A stretch of 64,000 bases of DNA. Origin: UBA2402 sp037139735. Its GTDB lineage: Bacteria; Planctomycetota; Phycisphaerae; Phycisphaerales; UBA1924. This document shows, in pieces, positions 16,152-24,287 of the stretch (its first letter is position 1; each line of letters starts with the position of its first letter). The notes beneath the pieces were generated by a model that had not been told where the DNA came from, did not search any database, and saw only the letters and a list, made by a program, of their open reading frames with translations. The position numbers and the translations under genes were made by a program. Location: the NCBI GenBank assembly GCA_037139735.1, contig JBAXFU010000002.1, positions 1 to 64,000 of the forward strand. The letters run 5' to 3'.

Positions 16152-17930
16152 TCAGCGGAGGATCAGCACGCGAGGCGACAGCAGCAAGGGCTTGCCTTCC
16201 CGCAGTTCCATCAAGGCACGCATGGGGCCGCGAAGTTGTTCGAAGGCGCGGTCCCCGACCACGTCGCGAATCGTCGACTGGAACGCCTGCAGGCCCACGC
16301 CCTGCTGCGGCGCCATGCCGAGCAGGCCGCCGCCCGCCGACTCGAGCATGTCCTCGACGATTTCCTCCAGCGAGCGGGGGGCGGGATACTCGACCAGGTC
16401 GTACTCGGAGAGCTTCAGCGACGTCGCCAGCGAGTGGACGGTGTCGGTCAGTCCGCCGATCTCGTCGGCCATCCGGAGCCCGACCGCCATGTCGCCGGTG
16501 AAGAGCCGTCCTTCCGCGGTCTTGGCGAGGTCGATGCCCTTGCGGCCCGACGCCACCCGCTTGGTGAACAGGTCGTACGTCTGCTGCATCTTGCCCCGGA
16601 CATGGGCGAGATCGGCCTCGCTCCACGGCGACGCCGAGCCGAACAACTCGGCCTTCGGGCCCCGGGCGCGGCCGACGACATTCACGTGGAACTTGTCGTA
16701 GAGCCCCTTCATCGCAAGCTTGCCGCCGACGACGCCGATCGATCCGACGACGCTGGAGGGGTTGACGAAGATGCGGTCGCCCGCGACCGCCAGGTAGTAC
16801 CCGCCCGACGCCGCCATGCCACCCACGCTCACCCAGACCGGCTTGACGTCCGCCACCCGGCGGATGCCCTGCCACATGATCTCGCTCGCGACGGCCGATC
16901 CGCCGGGCGAATCGATGCGAAGCACGACGCCCTTGATCTGCGGTTCATGGAGGATCTCCTCGAGGGCGTTGCGAATCGTGCGGCTGCCCACTTCCCCGCC
17001 GCCGCGGAGCGACGCGCGTGAATCGCCATCCACGATCGCGCCGTCGACGTGCAGCACGGCGATCGACGGGGAATCGATCTTGCGATCGGGCTGCTTGGAG
17101 AGCAGGCCGAGCATCGCGAAGGGATTCGCCGTGTCGGCCTTCATCTCCCCGGGATCACCGGCCTCGAGTGATTGGGTCACCACCTTGTCGCCCAGCTTCT
17201 TGGAGAGGAAGTCGACATAGCTCGGAAGGTCGACCTCGGCGTCGATCAGGCCCGCCTTCACCGCGTCGCCGGCGTCGGCCATCCACAGGTGCTCCATCGC
17301 CTGATCCAGCTTGGCGTCGTCGAGCGACCTTCCCCGCTTCAAGCCGCTCCGGATGTTGCCGTACATCGAATCGAGGAGCTGGTTGATGTTCTGATCCCAC
17401 TCCTTGCTCGGCGTGCCTCGAGCCATCTGCTCCGACGCACCCTTGTAATCGCCGATCTGCACGAAATCGGCCTTCACGCCGGCCCACGCGAGGGTGTCGC
17501 CCAGGAACATCTCCTCCATGTACAGCCCGTGCAGCGAGACCGCGCCGCCGGACTGGCACGTCACGTGATCCGCCTGCGAGGCCAGGAGAAACTCCGGCGT
17601 GCCGAAGGACTCGCCGAAGACGTAGACCTTCTTGCCCGCCTTGCGAACCTCTTGCACCGCCTTGCCGAGTTCCTCGATCTGCGGCACGGAGAGTTCGGTG
17701 TCCTTCAGCCGAATCACCAGACCGCCAAGGGAATCGTCCTCGGCCACGGACGAGATCGTGTCGAGCAGGTCGAGCAGCGTCGGATCGTTCTGCGTGCCCA
17801 GCAGCCACGCGAGATCGGAAGGACGCGAGGCGGGGGCGCCGCTGATCTCGAGCCAGCCCAGGCGGATGTCGGCGAGGGCGGCGGAGGCGGTCAAGGCAAG
17901 TCCGGCGAGCAGCGTGGCGATGGTCTTCAT
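16152..17930 (-). CDS. sppA: Signal peptide peptidase SppA, long (67K) type
   Basis: SppA is a periplasmic or membrane-tethered serine protease that degrades cleaved signal peptides. The 592-residue protein has a signal sequence (1-20) and two S49 domains. The Ser/Lys dyad matches: Lys163 in IGDYKGASEQMA of the first half and Ser375 in GGMAASGGYYLAVAG of the second. SPGGSAVASE and NPSSVVGSIGVV are further family motifs. The tail past about 560 is short. No catalytic residue is missing. It is followed 37 bp later by tRNA-Ala. Confidence 0.92.
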   Translation of the reverse strand: MKTIATLLAGLALTASAALADIRLGWLEISGAPASRPSDLAWLLGTQNDPTLLDLLDTISSVAEDDSLGGLVIRLKDTELSVPQIEELGKAVQEVRKAGKKVYVFGESFGTPEFLLASQADHVTCQSGGAVSLHGLYMEEMFLGDTLAWAGVKADFVQIGDYKGASEQMARGTPSKEWDQNINQLLDSMYGNIRSGLKRGRSLDDAKLDQAMEHLWMADAGDAVKAGLIDAEVDLPSYVDFLSKKLGDKVVTQSLEAGDPGEMKADTANPFAMLGLLSKQPDRKIDSPSIAVLHVDGAIVDGDSRASLRGGGEVGSRTIRNALEEILHEPQIKGVVLRIDSPGGSAVASEIMWQGIRRVADVKPVWVSVGGMAASGGYYLAVAGDRIFVNPSSVVGSIGVVGGKLAMKGLYDKFHVNVVGRARGPKAELFGSASPWSEADLAHVRGKMQQTYDLFTKRVASGRKGIDLAKTAEGRLFTGDMAVGLRMADEIGGLTDTVHSLATSLKLSEYDLVEYPAPRSLEEIVEDMLESAGGGLLGMAPQQGVGLQAFQSTIRDVVGDRAFEQLRGPMRALMELREGKPLLLSPRVLILR

Positions 17931-18024
17931 GGCGTTCCTTGATGGTGTCAGGTGGCGGTGGTCGTCAATCGTACAGGTCCCAAAGGTCCTGGTTCGCGAA
18001 ACGGGGCGTCCGGCGGCGGGAGGC

Positions 18025-18450
18025 TCACTCGTACCCCAAGCGACGGAGATCCTCCTCGTCGAGGCCGAACTGATGCCCCATCTCGTGGAGCAGGGTGATC
18101 ATGATCTCCTCGTACACGACGTCATCGGCGTCCGCCTGCTCCCAGCCGCCGGCGGCGGCGATGATCCCGAGCCGGTAGAGCATGATCTCCGACGGCAGCT
18201 CCGGATCCCCCTCAAGGTGGCGTTCCGTGAAGGGAATCCCCGTGTGCAGGCCGCACAACTCGTCGGGTTCGGGCAGGTGGCCCTCCTCGTCGCGAAACTC
18301 CTCGAGCACCTCCCGATCCGGGCGATCCTCGACGATCACCGGCACCTGCTCGATCAACTCCCGAAACTCGTCGGGGAGCGCCTCGATGGCCTCCTCGAGC
18401 AACTCGTCGAAGCGGTCTCGCTCGGCCTGCGTCAGTGGTGGTGTCGGCAT
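18025..18450 (-). CDS. Zincin-like metallopeptidase (DUF1025/COG3824 type)
   Basis: The 141-residue protein is strongly acidic. It ends in the zinc-binding signature LLHEMGHQFGLDEEDLRRLGY, an HExxH motif followed by the typical GLxEEDL extension of this minimal metallopeptidase family. Upstream GLHTGIPFTER and LPSEIMLYRLGI are also family features. Substrates are unknown. Start ATG 18450; the stop of the zinc-ribbon membrane protein gene lies 10 bp upstream, so the two may be one operon. Confidence 0.85.
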   Translation of the reverse strand: MPTPPLTQAERDRFDELLEEAIEALPDEFRELIEQVPVIVEDRPDREVLEEFRDEEGHLPEPDELCGLHTGIPFTERHLEGDPELPSEIMLYRLGIIAAAGGWEQADADDVVYEEIMITLLHEMGHQFGLDEEDLRRLGYE

Positions 18451-18460
18451 GAAGAGGTTC

Positions 18461-19438
18461 TCAGCGGAGCCATTCGCGGCTGGGTCTGTCGGTGATTCGC
18501 CCTCTCGCCGGCGCGAGCAACTCGGCGGGAGACAGGGGAGGCGACGCGATGACCCGCCGCATGCGAAGACAATCGATCGCGATGCCCACGAGGCCCATGA
18601 ACAAGAGGACATGCCCGATGCCGATCAGGGCGCCGCCGATCAGCGCCGCGAACTCCATCGAGATCGAATCCGCGGAGAGCACGCCCAGCAGATGCCCCAG
18701 CACGCACAGTGAAAGACTCGCCGCCACCGCTCGCATGGTCTGGCGATCGACCAGGCCCTCGCGCATGAGCATCGAACGAGCCGCCAGCAGTCTCGCGTTC
18801 GGGCGAAGCAGCAGCAGGATGGCGATCAGCAGCAGACTTTCGGCGGCTCCGAGCAGACCCGGCAGCCCGCCGCGGGCCGAGATCGTCCACTCGCCCGGAC
18901 TCGGCGTCGGGAGCGACCAGTGCGCGGCCATCGTCAGCACGATCACCAGGGGCACGTAGAGGCCCACGCCGATGCAGGCCATGACTTGTCCCCCTCGAGC
19001 GATGCCCGGGTGGGGCCTGATCAGCATGATCGCCCCGAGCCCCGACGCGACCGCCATGATCGGCGTCAGCTGACGAAGGGGGCTTCCCGGTTCGAGCCAC
19101 CGATGCGACACGTCGAGAAGGGCCAGAAGGCGGACGCCCCAGCCGCACATCGTCGCGGCGAGGGCGGCGAGCGACCACACCACGACGCCGCCGGCCACCA
19201 GCCGCGGGCGATCGATGGGCTGGAGTTCGGAGGCACGCGGGTCGACCACCGCCAAGAGCGTCGCTCGCATGGGCGTGCCGCATTCCGGGCAAGCGCCCCG
19301 GATGCTCAACCCCTTGAGGTTGTAGCGGCAGCGAACGCACGGCAGGTCGCCACCGAGTTCGAGCGCGAGCGGAACCCCGGACGCCGCGTCGGCGAAAGGG
19401 GCGATTCGTCGGGATGGTCTCTCCGCATCGTCCGCCAT
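18461..19438 (-). CDS. Zinc-ribbon membrane protein, function unknown
   Basis: The 325-residue protein opens with a treble-cysteine knuckle, PCVRCRYNLKGLSIRGACPECG (CxxC-x14-CxxC), like many planctomycete proteins of unknown role. About seven hydrophobic segments follow (from about residue 80), with small soluble loops. No catalytic motif is visible. A zinc-ribbon plus membrane body suggests a membrane sensor or regulator but nothing specific. It sits just upstream of the zincin gene and diverges from fumarylacetoacetase over 64 bp. Confidence 0.65.
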   Translation of the reverse strand: MADDAERPSRRIAPFADAASGVPLALELGGDLPCVRCRYNLKGLSIRGACPECGTPMRATLLAVVDPRASELQPIDRPRLVAGGVVVWSLAALAATMCGWGVRLLALLDVSHRWLEPGSPLRQLTPIMAVASGLGAIMLIRPHPGIARGGQVMACIGVGLYVPLVIVLTMAAHWSLPTPSPGEWTISARGGLPGLLGAAESLLLIAILLLLRPNARLLAARSMLMREGLVDRQTMRAVAASLSLCVLGHLLGVLSADSISMEFAALIGGALIGIGHVLLFMGLVGIAIDCLRMRRVIASPPLSPAELLAPARGRITDRPSREWLR

Positions 19439-19502
19439 GGTGGCTCGCCGGCCGGATCAACGGTAGTGAGGCATCCGGCTGCAAGACGTCGTACCCTGCA
19501 AC

Positions 19503-20837
19503 ATGACGTCCCTCGACCACACTCATGATGCCTCCAGTCGCAGTTGGATCGAATCCGCCAACGATCCGGCGACGGAGTTCCCCCTCCAGTCACTGCCCTA
19601 TTGCACGTTCTCCGCGCCCGACAGGGGTGTGTCCGCCCCCGTTCCCGGCGTCGCCATCGGGGATCGAGTCGTCGACCTTCGCGCCCTGGTCGCCGCCCGA
19701 GCAATGACCTCGCCGTCGACTTGCGTCGACTGGACGATCAACGATCTCGCCCGACTGCCGCCCGATGCCCGTCGCGACCTGCGGCACGCGCTCTTCAACC
19801 TCTTTCTGGAGGAGAATCACTCCGTCCGCGACAATCCCGGACTCCTCGCCGCCGCCGTGCACTTCCAGCGCGACGTGACGTTCCACCTCCCCTGCACGAT
19901 TCGAAACTACACCGACTTCTACGCCAGCATCGATCACGCCTCGACCGTCGGCGCGATGTTTCGGCCCGACCAGCCGCTGCTTCCCAACTACAAGCACGTT
20001 CCCATCGGATACCACGGTCGCGCGTCATCGCTGGTGCCGAGCGGTTCGCCCGTCGTTCGGCCTCGCGGCCAGCAGTCGCCAGCCGAGGGCACGACCGTCC
20101 CGAGCTTCGGTCCCTGCCGCATGCTCGACTACGAACTCGAGGTCGGGTGCGTCATCGCGCAGGACAACTCGCTGGGCACCACCGTGCCGCTCGCCAAGGC
20201 ATCCGAGCGAATCTTCGGACTCTGCCTGGTCAACGATTGGTCGGCCCGCGACATCCAGCGGTGGGAATACCAGCCGCTGGGGCCGTTCCTCGCCAAGAAC
20301 TTCGCCACCACCGTGTCGCCGTTCATCGTGCCCGTCGAGGCCCTCGCGCCCTTCCGTTGCGAGGGAGCCCCCCGCGGCGAAGGCGATCCCGCGCCCCTCG
20401 AGTACCTTCAGGACCCGTCCGATGGCGCTTCGGGCGGCTTCGACCTCGTGCTCGAGGCGTGGCTGGAAAGTGAAGCCATGGCTCGCGCCGGCACGGGCCC
20501 CGTCCGCATCTCGACCGGTCGGAGCTTCTCGCGGATGTTCTGGACCTTCGCGCAGATGATCACGCACCACGCCTCCAACGGCTGCAACCTCGAGGCGGGT
20601 GATCTCATCGCCAGCGGCACGGTCAGCGGTCCGACGCGCGACTCGAGGGGGTGCCTGCTGGAACTCACGTGGGATGGCCCGGGCAAGCCGCGAACGCCCA
20701 TCACGTTGCCCGGCGGCGAGTCTCGCACCTTCCTCGCCGACGGCGACACCTTGGTCATCAAGGGGTATGGCGAGAAGCCCGGATTCCGTCGGATCTCGCT
20801 GGGATCATGCCGCGGCACGATCCGCCCCAGTCCATGA
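19503..20837 (+). CDS. fahA: Fumarylacetoacetase
   Basis: FAH hydrolyses fumarylacetoacetate to fumarate and acetoacetate, the last step of tyrosine catabolism. The 444-residue protein has the N-terminal barrel-like domain and the catalytic domain with metal ligands: FYASIDHASTVGAMFRP, YKHVPIGYHGRASSLV, DYELEVGCVI, LVNDWSARDIQRWEYQPLGPF, GDLIASGTVSGP. ATG 19503. Other tyrosine-degradation genes (hmgA, maiA) are not adjacent, so the enzyme may be a scavenging or broad FAH, though similarity to true FAH is strong along its length. Confidence 0.92.
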   Translation: MTSLDHTHDASSRSWIESANDPATEFPLQSLPYCTFSAPDRGVSAPVPGVAIGDRVVDLRALVAARAMTSPSTCVDWTINDLARLPPDARRDLRHALFNLFLEENHSVRDNPGLLAAAVHFQRDVTFHLPCTIRNYTDFYASIDHASTVGAMFRPDQPLLPNYKHVPIGYHGRASSLVPSGSPVVRPRGQQSPAEGTTVPSFGPCRMLDYELEVGCVIAQDNSLGTTVPLAKASERIFGLCLVNDWSARDIQRWEYQPLGPFLAKNFATTVSPFIVPVEALAPFRCEGAPRGEGDPAPLEYLQDPSDGASGGFDLVLEAWLESEAMARAGTGPVRISTGRSFSRMFWTFAQMITHHASNGCNLEAGDLIASGTVSGPTRDSRGCLLELTWDGPGKPRTPITLPGGESRTFLADGDTLVIKGYGEKPGFRRISLGSCRGTIRPSP

Positions 20838-20889
20838 CCCCCCGCTTTCATCACACGTAGTGCGGCCGTGAACGGGTCGAAGACCGCAT

Positions 20890-22191
20890 TCAGGCATTCG
20901 CGTCGCGGATGATCGCCACGCAGGCGGTCTGTTGATGCACGTGGCTCCGTCCCGCGATCGGGGCGACCTCGCCCGCCGAGACGAACCCCGCAAGGGGCAG
21001 CGGCGGCGGGGTCACGTAATAGGGCGTGCCGCCCTTGCTCAGTTCCGTGCCCGAGGCCGCTTGGGAGAACGCCTTGGCGATGGCTTGGGCGTCGCCGGGG
21101 CCGTCCTTGAAGAGCCGCCGCCCCCGCCCCGCGGCGGTCGCCACGAGGATGCCGGCCGGCGGATCATGAAGCGTCTGGGCGTCGAGGACCATGGCAAGAT
21201 CGTCGCGAGCCGTCTGGGCGTCACGGGTGTGCAGCCTCACCGTCTGCCCCGGCCGCACGAGTTCGGCCACGGCCACGGCCCCTTGTTCGGGCCTCACGCC
21301 CACGATGCGACGCACGAGAAAGTCGTCGCGTCCGAAGCGAGGCTTTTGCTCGTCGATGGCGATGCCCAGGTACATGCCCGAGGCGACCAGCGTTCGCCGC
21401 TGGTCGCCCGCCTCCGACAACGCTTCCTGAATGGCCTCGATCGCGGGCCTGCCGCCCAGTTCGAGAATCAGGTTGTTCTTGGCCTTGGTGATCACCATCG
21501 CCGGCCCATAGGCGCGGCACCCCTGCGACACCACGGCGTCGACGCGGATGGGGCCCGAGAGCGACACCCCCACCGCTCCATATTTCAGAATCCGATCGTC
21601 CAGCAGCAGCGCGTTGCCGCCCGCGTTCATCGATGCCGAGGCCAGGCCGCCGAAGATCACGCCCTTCCCGCCGACTCGTGCGGCGTTGAGGTCCGGAAGC
21701 AACTTGACCATCGAGAGGCTGAACGGGTCCGCCAACAGGAATGTCGCCGCAAGGTCCTCGGACACGCCCACGACCTCGCGGAGCGCAAAGAGCGACTCGG
21801 CCGACCCGTCCGGCACGGGGAACTGCTCGGTGCAGAACGGGGTCACGGTGACACCAGGACACCGGAAGGCCAGCACGCTCAACGCAGGCGCTCGTTCAAT
21901 CAGGTGGGATCCTCCCATCACCCCCTCGGTGGAGATGCCGATCATTCGGCGGCAACGCAGCCGTCGCATCATCGCCATCGACACCTGACCGACGGTCGTG
22001 AGGTGATGGGGAGAAAAGAAGACAATCGCCAAGTCGGGCGTCTCGCCGGCTCCGAGCCCCATGGCTTCGAGGCAGGATTCAGCCGCCTGATGGCTTGCCG
22101 ACATGGTGTCGGAGGTGCCGGACAGGCCGGAACCCATTCGAAGGCGCGATTGACGTTCCACGGATGTCGGCACGAATGATCCGTTCGTCAC
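20890..22191 (-). CDS. FIST-domain signal transduction protein
   Basis: The 433-residue protein has FIST N (about 30-250) and FIST C (about 265-400) domains, which are predicted small-ligand sensors coupled to signalling. Segments such as DLAIVFFSPHH, MIGISTEGVMGG, GKGVIFGGLASASMNAGGNAL and GFVSAGEVAPIAG are typical. No kinase, HAMP or diguanylate cyclase domain is attached, and none is adjacent. Start is uncertain: GTG 22191 gives the longest frame; ATG 22137 is an alternative. Neither has a clear ribosome site. Confidence 0.82.
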   Translation of the reverse strand: MTNGSFVPTSVERQSRLRMGSGLSGTSDTMSASHQAAESCLEAMGLGAGETPDLAIVFFSPHHLTTVGQVSMAMMRRLRCRRMIGISTEGVMGGSHLIERAPALSVLAFRCPGVTVTPFCTEQFPVPDGSAESLFALREVVGVSEDLAATFLLADPFSLSMVKLLPDLNAARVGGKGVIFGGLASASMNAGGNALLLDDRILKYGAVGVSLSGPIRVDAVVSQGCRAYGPAMVITKAKNNLILELGGRPAIEAIQEALSEAGDQRRTLVASGMYLGIAIDEQKPRFGRDDFLVRRIVGVRPEQGAVAVAELVRPGQTVRLHTRDAQTARDDLAMVLDAQTLHDPPAGILVATAAGRGRRLFKDGPGDAQAIAKAFSQAASGTELSKGGTPYYVTPPPLPLAGFVSAGEVAPIAGRSHVHQQTACVAIIRDANA

Positions 22192-22224
22192 CCGGCGTTG
22201 CGGGCTTGGGTTGCAGGCTCGCGA

Positions 22225-23982
22225 TCAGTTGCCAGGGTTGATGATGGCCGCGGCGGCCGCATCGGACTCGCCCTTGGGCTTGAGCACGTCGACTCGCACG
22301 GGCGTGATGATGTTCAGCATGAGCGAGCGATCGACCTGGGCCTCGCCGATCACCCCGATCACCGCGCCGATCTTGCCCAGGAGGTTCATCTCCGCATTGT
22401 CCTTGAGGTAGCCGAGCGTCCGCGGCGAGACGCCCCCGACGCTCACGATGCGGTACATGAGGGGCAACTTCTGCCCGTCGTACACGGTGCTGGGCTGAAG
22501 TTGGCCGATGATCGTGTAGACCCGGCCGTCTTCCGCCAGACGCAGTTGCTCCATCACCCGGCCTCGGCCGGCGTCGATCGCGGCTCGAGCCTCGGCCTGC
22601 TGACGCATCTTGTCGCGGAGTTCGATTCGCAACTGCAGCGCGTCGCGGCGTCCCTTGAGCTGCTTGAGCAGACGGTCCGACTCCTGGGCGTTGAGCGATT
22701 CCATGACGCTCGTGTACTGGCCCACGAGTTCGTCCATTTCAGAGCTCATGATCGGCTCACGCCACACGCGGTTGAAGGTCTCCTCGAGGTCGTAGGGCGA
22801 CAGCCGCGGCGTTGGCGCCGGCTCGGACGCCGGCTCAGGCGCCGCCTTCACAGATTCGACCGCCTTCGGGGCCGCGGGCTGAGTCGGGCTGGTGGCCTCG
22901 GGGGCCGTGACCTGCTTCACCTCCGCGACAGGCGTTTCAGCCGGCTTCTGCGGGGTCGAGGTTTCAACGGGCTTGACGGGCGGTGCCGGGACCGGCGTTG
23001 GCGTCACGGCAGGAGGCACCACGACGGGCTTGGTCAGGTCGACCGGCTCTTTCGGTGCAACCGGCTCCGTCTTGGGCTCGATCTTGGGCTCGATCTTGGG
23101 CTCGATCTCGGGTTCGGTCTTGGGCTCGGTCTTGGGCTCGGTCTTGGGTTCGATCTTGGGTTCGATCTTGGGTTCGGTTTTGGGTTCGGTTTTGGGCTCG
23201 GTCTTCACGTCGACCGGAATCGACTTGGTATCGTCGGTGGTCGATCCGTTCGAGGTGACGGGCGTTTCAGCCGCCGGCTTGGGAGCGGTGGTCTGCTGGC
23301 CGGGCGTGGACGTGCCTCCCGCCACAACCACGGGACCGTCGCCCTGAGGGGGCGGCGGCGTCGGGGTGGGCGTGGTGGTCGCCGCAGGGGGCGTGGGCGG
23401 CGTGGCGCCGGCGACCTGCGACGTTGGGGTCGACTTGGCCTTCCATGCAGCGATTTCGGCTTCGGTCGCGCGACGGGCCAAGCGAGACTCGAGGAAGGCC
23501 CTGGTTTGCTCGGGCGGCGCGATGCGGTACCCGACGATGGGTCCGCCGTCGGAATCCTTGATGGCCTCGAGCATGCGGAGCGTGGTGCCCGCGGGAACTT
23601 CCGCGGGGGCGGCGCTCTTCCAACTGCCGCTCCAGCCCGAGGCGAGATTCAGCGCCTTGAGCTTGCTGGGCTTGACGAGCTTGAGCACGCCGCCTTGGAG
23701 TTCGGTGTCTTCGGCTCGAACGCCGACCGAGAGCGTCGGAGGATAGGAGACTTGCAGGTGGGTCGCCGACTCGCCGTCGACCGACAGCATGAGGCCAGGC
23801 GCGACGTCGCCGATCTTGTAGAACAACTCGCCGTCGCCGCAGCGAAGGTTGCCGCGTTCGGTGATGACGACGAGGTACGGCTCCACTCGCTTCACCTGCG
23901 CGGCCGAGATGGGCGCCAAGGCGGCGACGGCGAGAGCGAAAGCGGGAATGGCGATGCGGGCGAACGACGTGTTTCCGACCAT
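22225..23982 (-). CDS. Secreted protein with N-terminal SH3-like domain and KTEP repeats
   Basis: The 585-residue protein has a signal peptide (1-27), an SH3-like domain (about 30-100, VVITERGNLRCGDGELFYKIGDV), a Pro/Thr-rich linker, twelve tandem KTEP/KIEP tetrapeptides at about 259-306, a further disordered stretch, and a conserved C-terminal part (about 400-585) with a coiled-coil-like segment (DRLLKQLKGRRDALQLRIELRDKMRQQAEARAA). The repeats suggest an extended spacer or peptidoglycan-interacting arm. The divergent TolC-like gene is 305 bp upstream. No enzymatic motif is visible. Confidence 0.75.
   Translation of the reverse strand: MVGNTSFARIAIPAFALAVAALAPISAAQVKRVEPYLVVITERGNLRCGDGELFYKIGDVAPGLMLSVDGESATHLQVSYPPTLSVGVRAEDTELQGGVLKLVKPSKLKALNLASGWSGSWKSAAPAEVPAGTTLRMLEAIKDSDGGPIVGYRIAPPEQTRAFLESRLARRATEAEIAAWKAKSTPTSQVAGATPPTPPAATTTPTPTPPPPQGDGPVVVAGGTSTPGQQTTAPKPAAETPVTSNGSTTDDTKSIPVDVKTEPKTEPKTEPKIEPKIEPKTEPKTEPKTEPEIEPKIEPKIEPKTEPVAPKEPVDLTKPVVVPPAVTPTPVPAPPVKPVETSTPQKPAETPVAEVKQVTAPEATSPTQPAAPKAVESVKAAPEPASEPAPTPRLSPYDLEETFNRVWREPIMSSEMDELVGQYTSVMESLNAQESDRLLKQLKGRRDALQLRIELRDKMRQQAEARAAIDAGRGRVMEQLRLAEDGRVYTIIGQLQPSTVYDGQKLPLMYRIVSVGGVSPRTLGYLKDNAEMNLLGKIGAVIGVIGEAQVDRSLMLNIITPVRVDVLKPKGESDAAAAAIINPGN
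23064..23207. repeat. 12-bp tandem repeat array encoding KTEP/KIEP
   Basis: Twelve consecutive 12-bp units of the type GGGCTCGATCTT / GGGTTCGGTTTT encode the tetrapeptides. Units vary at synonymous and Thr/Ile positions; unit length is a multiple of three, so the frame survives slippage. Confidence 0.9.
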
Positions 23983-24287
23983 GGCCGGGCGACTCCTCTA
24001 CGGGTCAGACGTGCGGTCCCAAAGCGCGGTTCACCAAGACCGACCGCGCATCGGGGTGGAGTGGATCGCGACCGTGCGAGCCACGCCGGCTCCCCCCCAC
24101 GGGACACCATCCAAACCCTCGCTCAATGCTATTCAGGCTCGGGGCGCGATGTTCGGATTCAGGCCGCTATTCAGCGCATTCCTCCGGGCGGTCGCCGAAC
24201 GCCCCGTCGAGGTCATCGATCATTTCGGGGGGCCATGGGCGAGTCGCGCTCCCGACGTGGCGAGCCCCCGCCTACCTTCCCGTTCGC
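23983..24287. promoter_or_regulatory. Divergent intergenic region of the KTEP-repeat and TolC-like genes
   Basis: This 305-bp gap must hold two divergent promoters. I see no clear -35/-10 pair. The 9-mer GCTATTCAG occurs twice (24128 and 24166, 38 bp apart), with a related GATTCAGGC between; these could be operator half-sites, but this is weak. No convincing ORF. Confidence 0.3.

Noticed and set aside
19503..20837. Fumarylacetoacetase as part of a local tyrosine-degradation cluster
   Set aside because: No homogentisate dioxygenase or maleylacetoacetate isomerase gene is near; the gene stands alone.
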